DNA of 64,000 nt from Talpa occidentalis (taxonomy: Eukaryota; Chordata; Mammalia; Eulipotyphla; Talpidae), in assembly GCF_014898055.3 (NCBI RefSeq), contig NW_023601543.1, positions 57,800,806 to 57,864,805 of the forward strand, given 5' to 3'. The notes below the pieces were generated by a model that saw nothing but the letters and a program-made list of their open reading frames with translations, searched no databases and had not been told where the DNA came from. The position numbers were made by a program, and so were the translations under genes. Shown here piece after piece: positions 21,362 through 32,900 of the stretch (within the stretch, counting starts at the first letter, position 1; every line of letters starts with the position of its first letter).

Positions 21362-23556
21362 TATTTTATGTAAGTTGGTTCTTCCAATGTATTTGATGGT
21401 GGAGGGTCCATGTAGTTAGTCATCCAAGATGGGCAGTTGTTAAGTCTACTATGTATACTTTTCCTTTGGATGAGAATGCTTCTCAAACTATGAAAATCAT
21501 ATAAATATCACTATTGTTGGTGAAATGAATGAAGCTATGGATGAGACAGTATTTCATGTTATGTATCCATCTGGATAGTCTGAATAACCTGGTATTCCTG
21601 AAAGACCAAGAAGTACTGCAAGGAAAAAAAAGATATATTAATATCTACAAATACAATTACAAAATGAAGTTTTGCTCAAGTTGAGTTGTGTGTATAACCT
21701 GAAAATAGAGGGAAGCAATGAACAAACCCTCTTATATTGGCAAATATTGCGCCTATTAATAACACATAGAGGAAATGTGCTATTACATAATATGTGTCAT
21801 AAAGAACACTATCTAAGGGTACGTTAGCTAGAATAATTCCTGTTAAACTGTCTACTATGAATAGGAAAGATAAAGCTTAGGCTCATAATATGACTGACAC
21901 TTGTTTAATGTTATCTTTTGAAGGGTTGCTCGTCAGGTAAGTACTTTTACTCCTGTAGGAATAACAATAATAGTAGCTGATATGAAGCATGTGTGTGTGT
22001 CGATGCCCAGTCCGACTGTAAATATGGAGTGAGCTTATACAATAAAGCTTAGGAAACCAATAGATATTATGGCTCACCATTTATATGTAGCAAAAAGGTT
22101 TGTTTTCCTGAATAATATGAAATAATATGTGAAATTAATCTGAAACTGGGTAGAATGAAAGTATAAACTCTAGAATGAGAGTATGAACTCTAGAAAGAGG
22201 GTATAAACTTTTTCTAAGAATAGAGTAAGTGTTGATATAAGATTGGATCTCCTCCTCCAGTAGGGTGAAAGAAATTAGTATTTAATTTCAGTTTGTTATG
22301 TTGGCGAGGGTGTGGAGAAAAAGGAACTCTTCTGCACTGTTGGTGGGAGTGCAAACTGGTCCAACCACTATGGAGAGCTGTGTGGAGATTTCTGGACCTA
22401 CTAAACATAGAGCTTCCATATGATCCAGCAATTCCACTCCTAGGTATCTACCCAAAGGACACAGAAACATCAATTCCAAAGAACACCTGCACCCCTATGT
22501 TTTATAGCAGCACTGTTTACAATAGCTAAGCTTTGGAAACAACCCAAATGCCCAAAAATAGATGACTGGATCAAGAAGATGTGGTCCATATACACCATGG
22601 AATATTACTCAGCATTCAAAAAAGATAAGCACATGCAATTTGCAGCAACATGGATGGCGCTGGAAGGGATCATGCTCAGCGAAATAAGCCAAAAAGAAAA
22701 AGAAAAATACCGGATGGTCTCACTCATAGCAGGAATCTAGAAAACTTAAATAAGGGACCAGGAAAATGAATAACTATAAGAAAGTGAAAATCAGAATCAA
22801 CAAAAAACTATGAACCAGAGACACTTTTTGGGGGGGGGGGCGGGAGGGGAGGGATTGGGATCAGAAATGGGGGTTGCAACTGTATGGGGAATATAAAAAT
22901 AAAATTTATTATTAAAAATAATTTCAGTTTGTTAATTTTATAGTGATTCTGGCTGCTAGTACTGGGTGGGACAGCACTAACAGTACAGCCGTAACTAGGC
23001 CAGATTAAACAAATAGTGGCATTTGATATTGAGTTATAGTGGTGAGGGGGTTTTGTTTTTATAAAAGTAATAAAATTGATGGCATCTAAAATTGCTGAGT
23101 GAAGGAAAAAGATGACCAGATCAACTGAAAATCCTGTGTGACCAATTCACTAACTGACGGTGGGTATAAAGTTTAGCCTGTTCCATCAACTGCTTAAACT
23201 ATTGATGATAGGTGTTGAAGTAGGAATTATGGTAGAAGAAGCTGGGATTAATATTGTTTATTTAGTGGAATGCTATATCAGGAGAACTGATAATTTGTAG
23301 ACTCAATCACTTTCCAAACCCTCCAAGGTATAATGGGTATGACTATGGAGAAAATTACTACAAATGCATGGGCAGTTATGATCACGTTGTAGATCTGGCC
23401 ATCCCTAGTAGGGAACAAGTTTGCCCTAATTCAACATGAATAAAAAGGTTTAAAGCTCTTCTCACTATGCTTATTTCCAGGTAGGTGAGGAACAGCAGGC
23501 ATAAGGTGCCAACATCCTTGTGATTTGTTGAGAATAACCAGCGGTTTGTAAAAAGC
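21362..23556 (-). pseudogene. MT-CO1: NUMT: COX1, nearly full length, split by an L1
   Basis: The reverse complement starts [19 protein letters not shown] near 23550. It continues [28 protein letters not shown] and MPIIPWRVWK, the Q-rich MSQYQTPLFV-like block (about 23030), then after the L1 (22299-22919) [18 protein letters not shown], the block equivalent to [20 protein letters not shown] (about 22010), LGLSGIPGYSDYPDGYITWN (about 21590), and ends with LEEPTYIK-stop near 21365. Heme-binding and D/K-channel regions are recognisable but interrupted by frameshifts. A normal gene is about 1545 bases; without the L1 this copy is about 1575. Confidence 0.95.
22299..22919 (+). mobile_element. 5'-truncated L1, plus, inside NUMT COX1
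   Basis: Begins TGTTGGCGAGGGTGTGGAGA and encodes [20 protein letters not shown] and downstream ORF2p C-terminal sequence to SLIAGI-stop, then a 3' UTR with a G-run (22829) and AATAAAATTTATT. Perfect 15-bp target duplication AATTTCAGTTTGTTA at 22284 and 22920. A frameshift near 22500 breaks ORF2. Confidence 0.96.
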
Positions 23557-23584
23557 TAGACAGAGCTAGAGCCCTCTTTTTGCC

Positions 23585-23650
23585 AAGCCCCATGGTGAAT
23601 ATCACCTTGAATTGTAAATTTGAATTATCACTTTGAATCCTGCTGGGCTT
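23585..23650 (+). pseudogene. NUMT: tRNA-Cys (tRNA-Tyr lost)
   Basis: AAGCCCCATGGTGAATATCA...GCTGGGCTT, with pairing ends AAGCCC/GGGCTT. In mtDNA, tRNA-Tyr lies between tRNA-Cys and COX1; here only about 30 bases remain at 23556-23584, so tRNA-Tyr is mostly deleted. OriL, expected next, is reduced to a remnant around 23655-23688. Confidence 0.82.
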
Positions 23651-23688
23651 CACAGACTTTCTTTTCCCTGATAGCAGAAGTAGATTGA

Positions 23689-23968
23689 GGGTCTCTCTGG
23701 TGGCGCAAGGGGTTATATCTCAGCACTATGAAGCTATCTGCAGCCACCGCAGCACGAGTTCGATCCCTGGCCAGGGAGCAACCCATATGGCACAGCAGAC
23801 CTCTCCTGTCTCGCCCACTGCTCCCCTCAGCAGTGTATTTCAGTAGATCTGCCTGTTCTGCTCCCCATTCTGTCTTTGGTGAATCCTCTCACCCCCTCAC
23901 CCACACCTCTGGCCTGCACCCCAGCTCTTATATGCATAAATAAATAAAAAAAATTCTTAAGAAAAAAA
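23689..23968 (+). mobile_element. tRNA-derived SINE at the NUMT OriL position
   Basis: GGGTCTCTCTGGTGGCGCAAG head, B box GAGTTCGATCCC, AAATAAATAAAA tail. Imperfect target duplication AGAAGTAGATT / AAAAGTAGATG. Confidence 0.93.
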
Positions 23969-23973
23969 AAAGT

Positions 23974-24190
23974 AGATGAAGCCAGCTGACTAGGGTATTT
24001 ACCTGTTAACTACAGTTTTGTGGAGTGGAAACAGACCAATCTAATAACAAACCAATCTGCCTTAATAAAAGTGTTTGATTTGCATTCAATTGACATAGGA
24101 TAAATTCTGTGATCCTTAGTTTCAAGAATTAAGCAAATGATCTTTGCTTCATGCTTTGAAGGCTCTTGGTCTCTGTTAACATAAATTTCT
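23974..24190. pseudogene. NUMT: tRNA-Asn (+), tRNA-Ala (+), tRNA-Trp (-)
   Basis: tRNA-Asn at 23974-24043 (TAGATGAAGCCAGCTGACTA, GTT anticodon in CTGTTAACT), tRNA-Ala at about 24058-24119 (AAAGTGTTTGATTTGCATTC), and tRNA-Trp in reverse complement at 24190-24123 (AGAAATTTATGTTAACAGAG). Order and strands match the mammalian WANCY cluster. Confidence 0.86.
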
Positions 24191-24457
24191 TTTTTTTAAA
24201 GATTTATTTATTTATATAAGAACCAGGGTACAGGCCAGATGTGCCGGAGGGTGAGAGGATCCACCAGAGACAGAATGGGGAACAGAACAGGCAGACTGAC
24301 GAAATACACAGCTGAGGGGAGCAGCGGGTGAGACAGGAGAGGTCTGCTGCGCCATGTGGGGTTCTCGCCAGCCGGCCTGGATCAAACCTGGCTGCAGAGG
24401 CTGCGGACAGCTTCACAGCGCTGCGCTCAACTGCCTGCACAACCAGGGGAGGCTCTG
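24191..24457 (-). mobile_element. tRNA-derived SINE between NUMT tRNA-Trp and ND2
   Basis: Target duplication CTCTGTTAACATAAATTTCT (about 24171) / CTCTGTTAACCTAAATTTCT (about 24454). AAAGATTTATTTATTTATAT tail at left. Confidence 0.95.
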
Positions 24458-24469
24458 TTAACCTAAATT

Positions 24470-25370
24470 TCTATTCCAGTACTGATAATATTGGCATTAA
24501 TGGAAGAAATAGTATTGCTATTATGATTAATGGTGATAGAGAAGTTATTCACTTTGTTTTTGAATTATTTTATGTTATTGATGGAAACATGGTAAGTGAG
24601 GTTAAGTAAATTGTCACATGTAGAAATATAAATGGAATAGTGCTACAATTGTTGTTGGTGTTGGTAGAATAATGCTGTTGGTTTTTGTTAGTTTTTTATA
24701 TATTTATTTGGGTAAGAATCCTGATAATGAGGGTTATAATTATAATAAGTGGTGATACAGTTACAGTAAGAATGAGAATATTAATTAGGGGTATTTTACT
24801 TAATATATATGAGTGATGATATTGTGGTAGATGAATTGTGTATGAATAGTATGAATGTAGTGTTATTATAATGTAAATTAATGAATTTAGGATTATTATG
24901 GTTGGATTGTAAATCAAATAGCTGTTATTTGTCTTATGTTATTTGTCCTATTTGAGAGTGCTGCGAATTTTCGTCATGTTTATAAAGTCAGATCTGATGT
25001 CATTGGAACATTTTATATAACTTAGCGTACTTAAAAGTGGAATGGGAATAATCCAAGTTTGATGGCTGGGGTTTATAATTATTATGAGGAATGCATTGGC
25101 ATATAATTGCTCATTGATCAGAATATTATCAAGTTAGTAATAACAGTTAATACAAGAAGTATGGATGGAGTGGCTGTATTAAAAATATTTAGTGGATGTT
25201 TTTATGGATTGTGGGTTAAATTTTGTATTAAAAATGAAATGATTGCTAATATATTTATTGCAAAGCCAATTCAGATTATTAACCAGTGTGAGCTTATTAT
25301 TATACTAAAGTTGTTTCTAAAAATGATGCTGAATGAGATCATAGAAATACGGAAATTTATTACTATGGAA
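24470..25370 (-). pseudogene. MT-ND2: NUMT: ND2
   Basis: Lies between tRNA-Trp and tRNA-Met. An open stretch in the reverse complement (24917-24696) reads NPTIIILNSLIYIIITL and later SKIPLINILILTVTVSPL, which aligns with the ND2 C-terminal half (compare TPLMTLTVLLTLLSLGGLPPL). The N-terminal half is strongly decayed. ND2 is a complex I membrane subunit. Confidence 0.82.
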
Positions 25371-25371
25371 A

Positions 25372-25553
25372 GGACAGAAACCAACATTTTTGGCCTATGG
25401 GAGCAATAGCTTAGCCGACCTTACTGTAGAACGTGGTGTAACATGGTAGCTCAGATTTTTTAGTACTCAGGAGTAGGTTCAATTCCTATAACTCAAGAAA
25501 TGAAAGGGCTTAAACCTCTATAATCATCTCTAGCAACGTAACTTTTGCAATGA
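25372..25553. pseudogene. NUMT: tRNA-Met (-), tRNA-Gln (+), tRNA-Ile (-)
   Basis: tRNA-Met in reverse complement (about 25427-25372) carries AGTAAGGTCGGCTAAGCTAT. tRNA-Gln on plus (25429-25497) carries GGTAGCTCAGATTTTTTAGT and GTAGGTTCAATTCCTA. tRNA-Ile in reverse complement (25553-25498) carries AAAAGTTACGTTGCTAGAG and AGAGGTTTAAGCCC. This is the IQM cluster in mtDNA order. Confidence 0.86.
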
Positions 25554-25580
25554 GAAGTCAGGTAATGATACGTAAAAAAT
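25554..25580 (-). pseudogene. MT-ND1: NUMT: ND1 3' end
   Basis: The reverse complement TTTTACGTATCATTACCTGA reads YVSLPD, comparable to the ND1 C-terminal WHVSLPI. Followed immediately by the tRNA-Ile remnant. Short, so moderate confidence. Confidence 0.6.
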
Positions 25581-27187
25581 GAGCCAGATTCTGTCAGGCA
25601 GCCTAAGTGGACCTGAGGCCGTACTCGGACTTGGCTTCCCCGGCCCCGGGCCCCAATACTGTCTCCTGACTGCTGGGAGCTGGGGGTCGGGGGGCAGGGG
25701 GTTCCAAGCGCTTCTCCACTGACTGCTGCCTACTAGGTGCCCAGAGCTTCCTCTGATGTGCAATGCAGAGGTAGAGGAGGGTGGCTGGAGGCGCTGGCGA
25801 TGGGCACTGCCAATGAATTGACCCTCCCAAGGAGACGATGGGCTGGGAAGGGGGTCCTATGTGGGTAGCAGGGATGCCAGCTCCTCCCTGCCCCATCCCC
25901 ATCCCTGCTGCCACCTCCACCTGCCCCAGCAGCCCTTGCTTTGGCCGGAAGTGCGGTGTATGGGTACCAACAGCAAACACACCCGGCACAGAGCTCACTG
26001 GAGCAGACACTGCTGTGCGCAAGTGGGGAACGGCGGCGTTTGGGCGTGTACCTGGTCTATGAGGCCAGGGACCAGGGGCTTCTCCAGCTCAGAGACCCTG
26101 GCCCACGTGCACATCTTGATTTTTTCTCTTGGCGAGCGTGTCTTCCCTTTCTCCGGGTGCTCTCCCAGGGTATCCACTTCAAGCTCTGCCCTTGATCCGC
26201 CGGCCACCCACAGAGTGCGCACCACCAAGGTGGTGGTGAGGGCTGGTGGGGGTGGAGGGAAACCCATAAGTTTGGGGGCTCAACCGGTCCCCCACTGTTA
26301 CTGCCTTGTCTTCCTCTCCCCCTTGACCCACGCCCCTGCCTCTCCCTCTCAGGAGCCTATGAACCCTCTTGGGGTCCAACTGGCCTTCTCTCCCCTCCTA
26401 TGTCTATCCATCTGGTCTGCTTGGGGCCCTGCTGGGAACAGCTGCCTGCTCTTCTCTCCCTCTGTCCACCCAGTGGGTTGAGTTTGAATCTGGGATGAAG
26501 GGAGGTTGTGATTTCATTACTTACCTTTTTTCCCCACCTCTGCTCTTCAACCTACATGTCAGTTCTGAGGCTGAAGGGTTTGACTCATGACAGCCCCCAA
26601 TCCAATTCTATTTTCTGATGCAAAAGTTAACTAAGGGATTTGGAAGGGTTTTGGAGGAGGCAAACTGGAGGGTAGAGCTGGGTTATATAGAAACAACTAC
26701 TCTCTGGGGGAAAGGTAGGAGGAATTCTAAACATTTCTTTTTAATTTCTACCTTCATAGCTCATGAGAGATAGGGAATGGTTGGCATGATTGCAACTATG
26801 TACCATTATATCCCCTAACACATTATTTTCTTCCCCTTCCTTTTTTCCAGCACTCAGTCTCAGAGCAAAGCTCACCCCACCTTGCAACCTCCCCCAGGTA
26901 TTTTCACTGTCTAGACCCTTTCCCCTTTGTTCAGCACAGTTCCTCTGCTCCAGGCCTTTGTTGCCCACATTTAGGGCTCCAGTCAGAGCACCTGGGAACA
27001 GGGGTTTAGACTCCTCGGAGGAAGAGTTTTGAGTATAATCTATTTTTCTAGTACCTCTTGCCTTCTGTCACATATCAGCTTTCGTCATCTACTTTGATGG
27101 CCAAGGTCAATTTATGTTCCTGGGGGAAAGGGAATATGGCTTGTATTATGGAAATAAAATGTATTTGCTGCTTTTGTGAAAAAAAAA
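25581..27187 (+). pseudogene. Probable processed pseudogene (parent not recognised)
   Basis: A 1.6-kb GC-rich to neutral block inserted exactly inside NUMT ND1. On the plus strand it ends in GAAATAAAATGTATTTGCTG (AATAAA near 27150) and a short poly(A) at 27180-27187, which suggests an inserted cDNA. The 5' 700 bases are GC-rich and coding-like in composition but are broken in every frame; 26300-27150 looks like a 3' UTR. Frames give AVYGYQQQTHPAQSSLEQTL and LGVYLVYEARDQGLLQLRD, which I do not recognise. No introns are evident. Confidence 0.55.
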
Positions 27188-27232
27188 TTTGTAAGAGACA
27201 TAAAAGTTGGTCATGTCAGAATTGTGGATGTG
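27188..27232 (-). pseudogene. MT-ND1: NUMT: ND1 fragment between two insertions
   Basis: The reverse complement GACATGACCAACTTTTATGT corresponds to ND1 RYDQLMHLLWKN. It is isolated between the retrocopy poly(A) on the left and a SINE on the right, which shows that the retrocopy landed inside ND1. Confidence 0.75.
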
Positions 27233-27482
27233 GGGCCTCCCTGGTGGTGCAAGGGGTTAAGCACCGCACTATGAAGCAATCCACAGCCTCTGCAGCACGA
27301 GTTCGATTCCTGGCCAGCCAGGGAGCTACCCACATGGTGCAGCAGACCTCTCCTGACTCGCCTGCTGCTCCCCTCAGCAGTGTATTTCAGTCAGTCTGCC
27401 TGTTCTGTTCCCCCCTCTCACCCCCCGCATCTCTGGCCTGTACCCCAGCTCTTGTATGCATAAATAAATCTTTTTAAAAAAA
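27233..27482 (+). mobile_element. tRNA-derived SINE in NUMT ND1, host of the full-length L1
   Basis: GGGCCTCCCTGGTGGTGCAAG head, GAGTTCGATTCC B box, ATAAATAAATC tail. Left flank AATTGTGGATGTG (27220) resembles GATTGTGAATATG found only after the L1 (33983), so the L1 entered the SINE's 3' tail. Confidence 0.93.
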
Positions 27483-28430
27483 GATTGTGGAGAGGGCGGA
27501 GCAACATGGCAGCGAGGAGACGCTGCGAGTAAGATCTCCCATTAAAAAAAGTTAATAGGGAGGAAAAGCGGCAGGTCCCAGTGAGAACCGGGACACGGAA
27601 GATAAACGGGTGACGCCAGCAAACTGCCCGAAGAAGAAAGTGGCCATAAAAGAGGACTAGAAGGGAGGGAAGCGCAGAACCCTGCTCCCCTCCCCCGCCC
27701 ACAGAGGCGGCACTCTCCGACCCACCGGCAGAGAGGAGGAAAACAACAAACTAAAACGACCCACAAAAACAAACGACGAAGCAAGCGGGACTGTGAGTGG
27801 AAAGGAACTATTGCAGCCACCACACCCCGTGAACGGGAGCTGTGGAGAACCCCCGCAGGATCCGCCGCGGAGGTGAGCTCCGGGCGCCCATTGAAGAGAG
27901 CCCCGCCCAGGAGGAGACCAGCCCCAGCACACAGCCCCGGCCGCCCGGTAAGCCTGCGCGGAAAGCGGCGCGCCGGAAAAACAGACGCGGAGCGGGATTG
28001 CAAGGGGAAAGCGGCGCGGATTGCGCGGATCGGATCGCAGCTGCCCAGGTCCCCGCGCCTGCGACCTAGGCTTGCGGGAGACGACCTAGGCTTGCGGGGA
28101 GACGCGCGGAGGCCCTCCCGGAGTGAGCAGGAACCAGGCGCCCAGGCAGGGGAGCGGGATTCAAAAGGCGCCATTCCCGCGCCACTGATCTGGGCTACAG
28201 CCCGCGTCCTGGAACTGAGGGCTTTGGAACTGAGACCCGGGGCACGAAATTAGGGGCGTGGGTTCCCCACGACGGTGGGGCACAAGGCAGACACAGCACC
28301 CCAAAGCCATTGAGGTGTACCCTAACATCCCTGCTCTGCTCCCTGTCCCACGGGGTGGAAAATCAGCTCCCCAAGGGCTCTAGGAGAGATCTCTGGCGCC
28401 ACCTAGCGACTTGAAGCCAGCACAGGCTCC

Positions 28431-28850
28431 TGAAGGAGCTAGTGGCCAGCTGGGGAGTTAGCCCACGCCGGGCCCCTTCCGAACAAGTAGTCTGAGCCCA
28501 CAGGGAGAGCGAGCACCCACAGCCGGGGCAGACCAAGCACGCAGAAGAGTGTGCCTGAGACCGGACGCGCAGGGAGTGTGTCCCACATCACCATTATAGA
28601 ATAGGGACATTTCTTCAGTAAAGACTACCTGCAGAAGGCTTCCTCAGGAGCCAGAGGTGAGCGGGGGAAGTTCGCCCACGCCAGACCCCCTCTGGCCTGC
28701 AGTCCAAGCCCAGAGGGGGAGCAGGAACCCACCGCCGGGGCAGACCAGGCGCACAGGGGAGTGTGTCCCCACATCGGCATTTTAGAACAGGGACCTTTCT
28801 CCAGTAAAGACTGCTTGAAACTGACAGATGACTCCTGGAGGAACCAGAGG
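28431..28850 (+). repeat. Tandem repeat units in the L1 5' UTR
   Basis: Two diverged units of about 210 and 190 bases start at 28431 (CCTGAAGGAGC) and 28641 (CCTCAGGAGCC), with the beginning of a third at 28831. Matching internal marks: GCCGGGGCAGACCA (28524 and 28736), GAGTGTGTCCC(C)ACATC (28575, 28762) and CAGTAAAGACT (28616, 28801). Confidence 0.8.
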
Positions 28851-28872
28851 GGAGCAGAGAAGCCCACCCAAG

Positions 28873-29888
28873 ATGCCGGCCAGTCCCAACTACACAGTGT
28901 CCCAACGCATACAGCAAATTAGAAAACAGACAGTAGGGAGGAGAAGAACCACACGCAACCTAGCAACTCTCCAGAGAAAAAGCACACCACAAAAAGAAAA
29001 CCAGCCCCCAGATGGCAACGACAGTAACTTGGAAGAACTTCTGAGCCTTCCAGAAAGAGAATTTAAAATTGCCGTGATTAAAAAACTGACAGAAGTCATA
29101 AAGGAAAACAATGATAAGGGAAAAATAATCAACGATCAGAAGAATGAAATTGAGTCCCTAAAGAGGGAAGTAAAAAAATGCAGGAGATCAAAGAATTAAT
29201 GGAAGAATTCTGGGAAAAACAATGAAAGCAGAATTGATGAAATGGAAGAACGAATAAGTACTCTTGAAGACACAGAAATAAAAGAACCAAAACAGAAAAG
29301 GAAAGAGAAGTACGAAGGAAAAAGAATGAATAAAGACTTCGGGAACTATCTGACTCCATGAGGAAAGGAAATATAAGAGTTATAGGAATACCAGAAGGAG
29401 AGGAGAGAGAAGTAGGAACAGAGAAAATATTCAAAGAGATAATTGAAGAGAACTTCCCAAATGTGAAGGAGGAGCTGAAAATTGATATACAAGAAGCAAG
29501 AAGAACACCAAACTTCCATGACGAAAGGAAAAATACAGCAAGACACATAATAGTAAAGCTCCCAAGAATCCAGGACAAGGAAAAAATAATGAAGCTGGCA
29601 AGAGGGAAGAAACAGATAACATTCAAAGGAAAGCCAATCAGGCTGACATCAGACTTCTCCGAAGAAACACTACGGGCAAGGAGAGAGTGGAGGGACATAG
29701 TCAACAGACTCCAAGAAAACAGATGCCAACCAAGAATACTCTATCCCGCAAAGCTCTCCTTCCTCTTTGAAGAAAGAATATGGACTTTCCCAGACAAACA
29801 GAAACTCCGGAATTTCATTGCAACTAAACCCCCACTCCAAAAAATACTACAAGGAGTCCTAAAGCCAGAACCTCAGAGGGACGAATAA
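28873..29888 (+). pseudogene. L1 ORF1 (RNA-binding ORF1p), frameshifted
   Basis: The start is ATGCCGGCC at 28873. The first frame (to 29199) gives PASPNYTVSQRIQQIRKQ and a coiled-coil segment LEELLSLPEREFKIAVIKKL. A frameshift follows near 29180. The next long frame (29358-29888) contains the RRM and C-terminal domain, including NIRVIGIPEGEE and the block ending ARREWRDIVNRLQENRCQPR, with stop at 29886. ORF1p is the trimeric L1 RNA-binding chaperone. Length matches the family at about 340 codons, but at least two frame breaks make it non-functional. Confidence 0.93.
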
Positions 29889-29961
29889 CAATGAAAGAAG
29901 GCCAAAAAAAAAAAAGTTATTAAAAGAATAAATAAATAAAATCAAAGGAAAGACAAACACA

Positions 29962-32900
29962 ATGGCAAATACAGATGTTAACATATCAATATTAACTCTA
30001 AATGTAAATGGACTAAACTCTTCAATAAAAAGACACAGAGTTGCAGCATGGATTAAGAAACAAAACCCAACCTTTTGCTGTCTCCAGGAAACACATTTAG
30101 CTACAAAAGATAAAAATAGGCTCAAAGTTAAAGGATGGAAAACAATCCTACAAGCAAATGGACCAAAAAGAAAGCAGGAACAGCTATACTTATATCAGAT
30201 AAAACAGATTTCAAACTCAAAAAGATAAAAAGAAACCCCAATGGTCACTACATTATGATCAAGGGGACAATACTTCAAGAAGAAATAACACTCATTAACA
30301 TATACTCACCAAACGAAGGAGCACCAAAATATATCAGACAACTGTTGTCCTCTCTGAAAACAGACATCAGAGAAAACACATACGTAGTGGGAGACTTCAA
30401 CACCACTATCAACAATGGATAGATCAACAAGACAAAAAATAAGTAAAGAAACCAAAGCTCTAAATAAGGACCTAGAGCAATTGGGCTTAACAGATATCTA
30501 TAGAACACTAAACCCAAAAAACGGAGTACACATTTTTCTCAAGCGCACACGGATCATTCTCCAGGATCGATCACATACTGGGGCACAAGACAAACATCAA
30601 CAGATACACCAAGATTGAAATCATATCAACCATCTTTTCTGACCATGAAGGCATCAAACTAGAAATAAACCATAAAAAGAAGGCAAGGAACTTTCCTACC
30701 TCATGGAGATTAAAAACCACACTACTGGAAGACCACTGGACTAATGAGGAGATGAAAGAAGAAATTAAAAAATTTTTTGAATTGAACGACAAGGAGGACA
30801 CCAATATCCTAAATGTATGGGATGCAGCAAAAGCAGTAATAAGAGGAAAATATATAGCAATAGAAGCTCACATCAAGAAACAAGAAAGAACTCAAAGAAA
30901 CAACCTAATCTCGAAGCTCAAAGATCTAGAAAAAGAACAACAAAAAAACCCCAAAACCAGTAGAAGAAAAGAAATAATAAAAACCAAAGCAGAAATAAAT
31001 GAAATTGAAACTAAAAAAACAATCCAAAAGATCAATGAAACCAAGAGCTGGTTCTTTGAAAAAATCAATAAAATAGACAAACCCTAGCCAGGCTCACAAA
31101 GAAAAAAGGGAGAAAGCACAAATAAACAGGATCATCAATGAAAGAGGAGAAATCACAACGGACACAGCAGAAATCAAAAGAATAATCAGTAACTACTATG
31201 AACAGTTATATGGAAACAAGTTTAACAATCTAGAGGAGATGGACAAATTCCTACAACTCTACAATCACCCAAAGCTAGATAAAGAAGAAATAGAACACCT
31301 AAACAGACCAATTACAATTAGCGAAATTGAAATGGTAATCAAAAACCTCCCCAAAACAAAAGCCCAGGACCTGATGGATTTACAAATGAATTCTACCAAA
31401 CATTCAGAGACGACGAATAGTGCCTATCCTTCACAAACTCTTCCAAAAAATTGAGAAGGAAGGGACAATACCAAACACGTTCTATGAAGCCAACATTACA
31501 CTAATACCAAAACCGAACAAGGACAACACAAAAAAGGAAAACTACAGGCCAATCTCCTAATGAACACTGATGCAAAAATCCTCAATAAAATTTAGCCATC
31601 AGAATCCAACAATGTATCCATAAGATAATTCACCACGACCAAGTAGGATTCATTCCAGGGACACAAGGATGGTTTAACATCCGAAAATCAATCAACGTTA
31701 TCCAACACATCAACAAAAAGAAATATAAAAACCATATGATAATATCAATAGATGCTGAGAAAGCTTTCGACAAAGTGCAACACCCATTCATGATAAAAGC
31801 CCTTGAAATTCTTGGGATACAAGGAACATACCTTAACATCATAAAGGCCATCTATGACAGCCAACAGCCAGTATCATTCTCAATGGTGAAAAGCTGAAAG
31901 CAATTCCATTAAGATCTGGAACAAGACAAGGATGTCCACTCTCACCACTGCTTTTCAATATAATACTGGAAGTCCTAGCCAGGGCAATAAGACAAGAGAA
32001 AGACATCCAAGGAATCCAAATAGGAAAAGAAGAAGTCAAACTATCACTATTTGCAGACGATATGATATTATACATAGAGAACCCCAAAAACTCCACAGAA
32101 AAGCTAATTCAACTCATCAATCAGTTCAGTAAAGTGGCAGGATACAAAATCAACACGCAAAAGTCAGTAGCCTTCCTATACACAAACAATAAATCTGAAG
32201 AAGAAGAAATCAAAAAAAACATCCCTTTCGTTATTGAAACAAAAAAATCAAATATTTGGGAATAAATCTAACAAAAGAGGTAAAGGACCTATACAAAGAA
32301 AACTATAAACACTGTTAAAAGAAATAGAAGAAGACACAAAGAAATGGAGAGATATCCCCTGCTCATGGATTGGAAGAATAAACATTATTAAAATGGCCAT
32401 CCTTCCAAAAGCAATATACAGATTCAATGCTATTCCAATCAAAATTTCAATGTCATTCTTCAAAGAAATAGAACAATTATTGATGAAATTCATATGGAAT
32501 CACAAAAAACCCCGAATAGCCAAAGCTCTCCTGAAAAAAAAGAAGGGAATGGAGGCATCACACTCCCAGACTTCAAACTATACTACAAAGCCATAATCAT
32601 CAAAACTGCATGGTATTGGAACAAGAACAGACATACAGACCAATGGAATCGAATAGAAAATCCAGAAATAAACCCACAGATTTATGGTCAACTAATCTTT
32701 GACAAAGGAGCAAAGACTATGCATTGGAGCAAAGAAAGTTTGTTCAATAAATGGTGCTGGGAAAACTGGGTCGCTACATGCAAAAGAATGAAGCTTGACC
32801 ACTACCTCACACCATACACAAAAATCAACTCAAATGGATTAAAGAATTAGACATAAGACCTGAAACCATAAAATATATAGAAGGAAATATAGGCGAAACA

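Noticed and set aside
25861..26481. 206-codon open frame on the plus strand
   Set aside because: Overlaps other long frames on both strands in GC-rich DNA inside a probable retrocopy; not an independent gene.
29358..29888. 176-codon frame as a cellular gene
   Set aside because: It is the RRM and C-terminal part of L1 ORF1p in the full-length L1.
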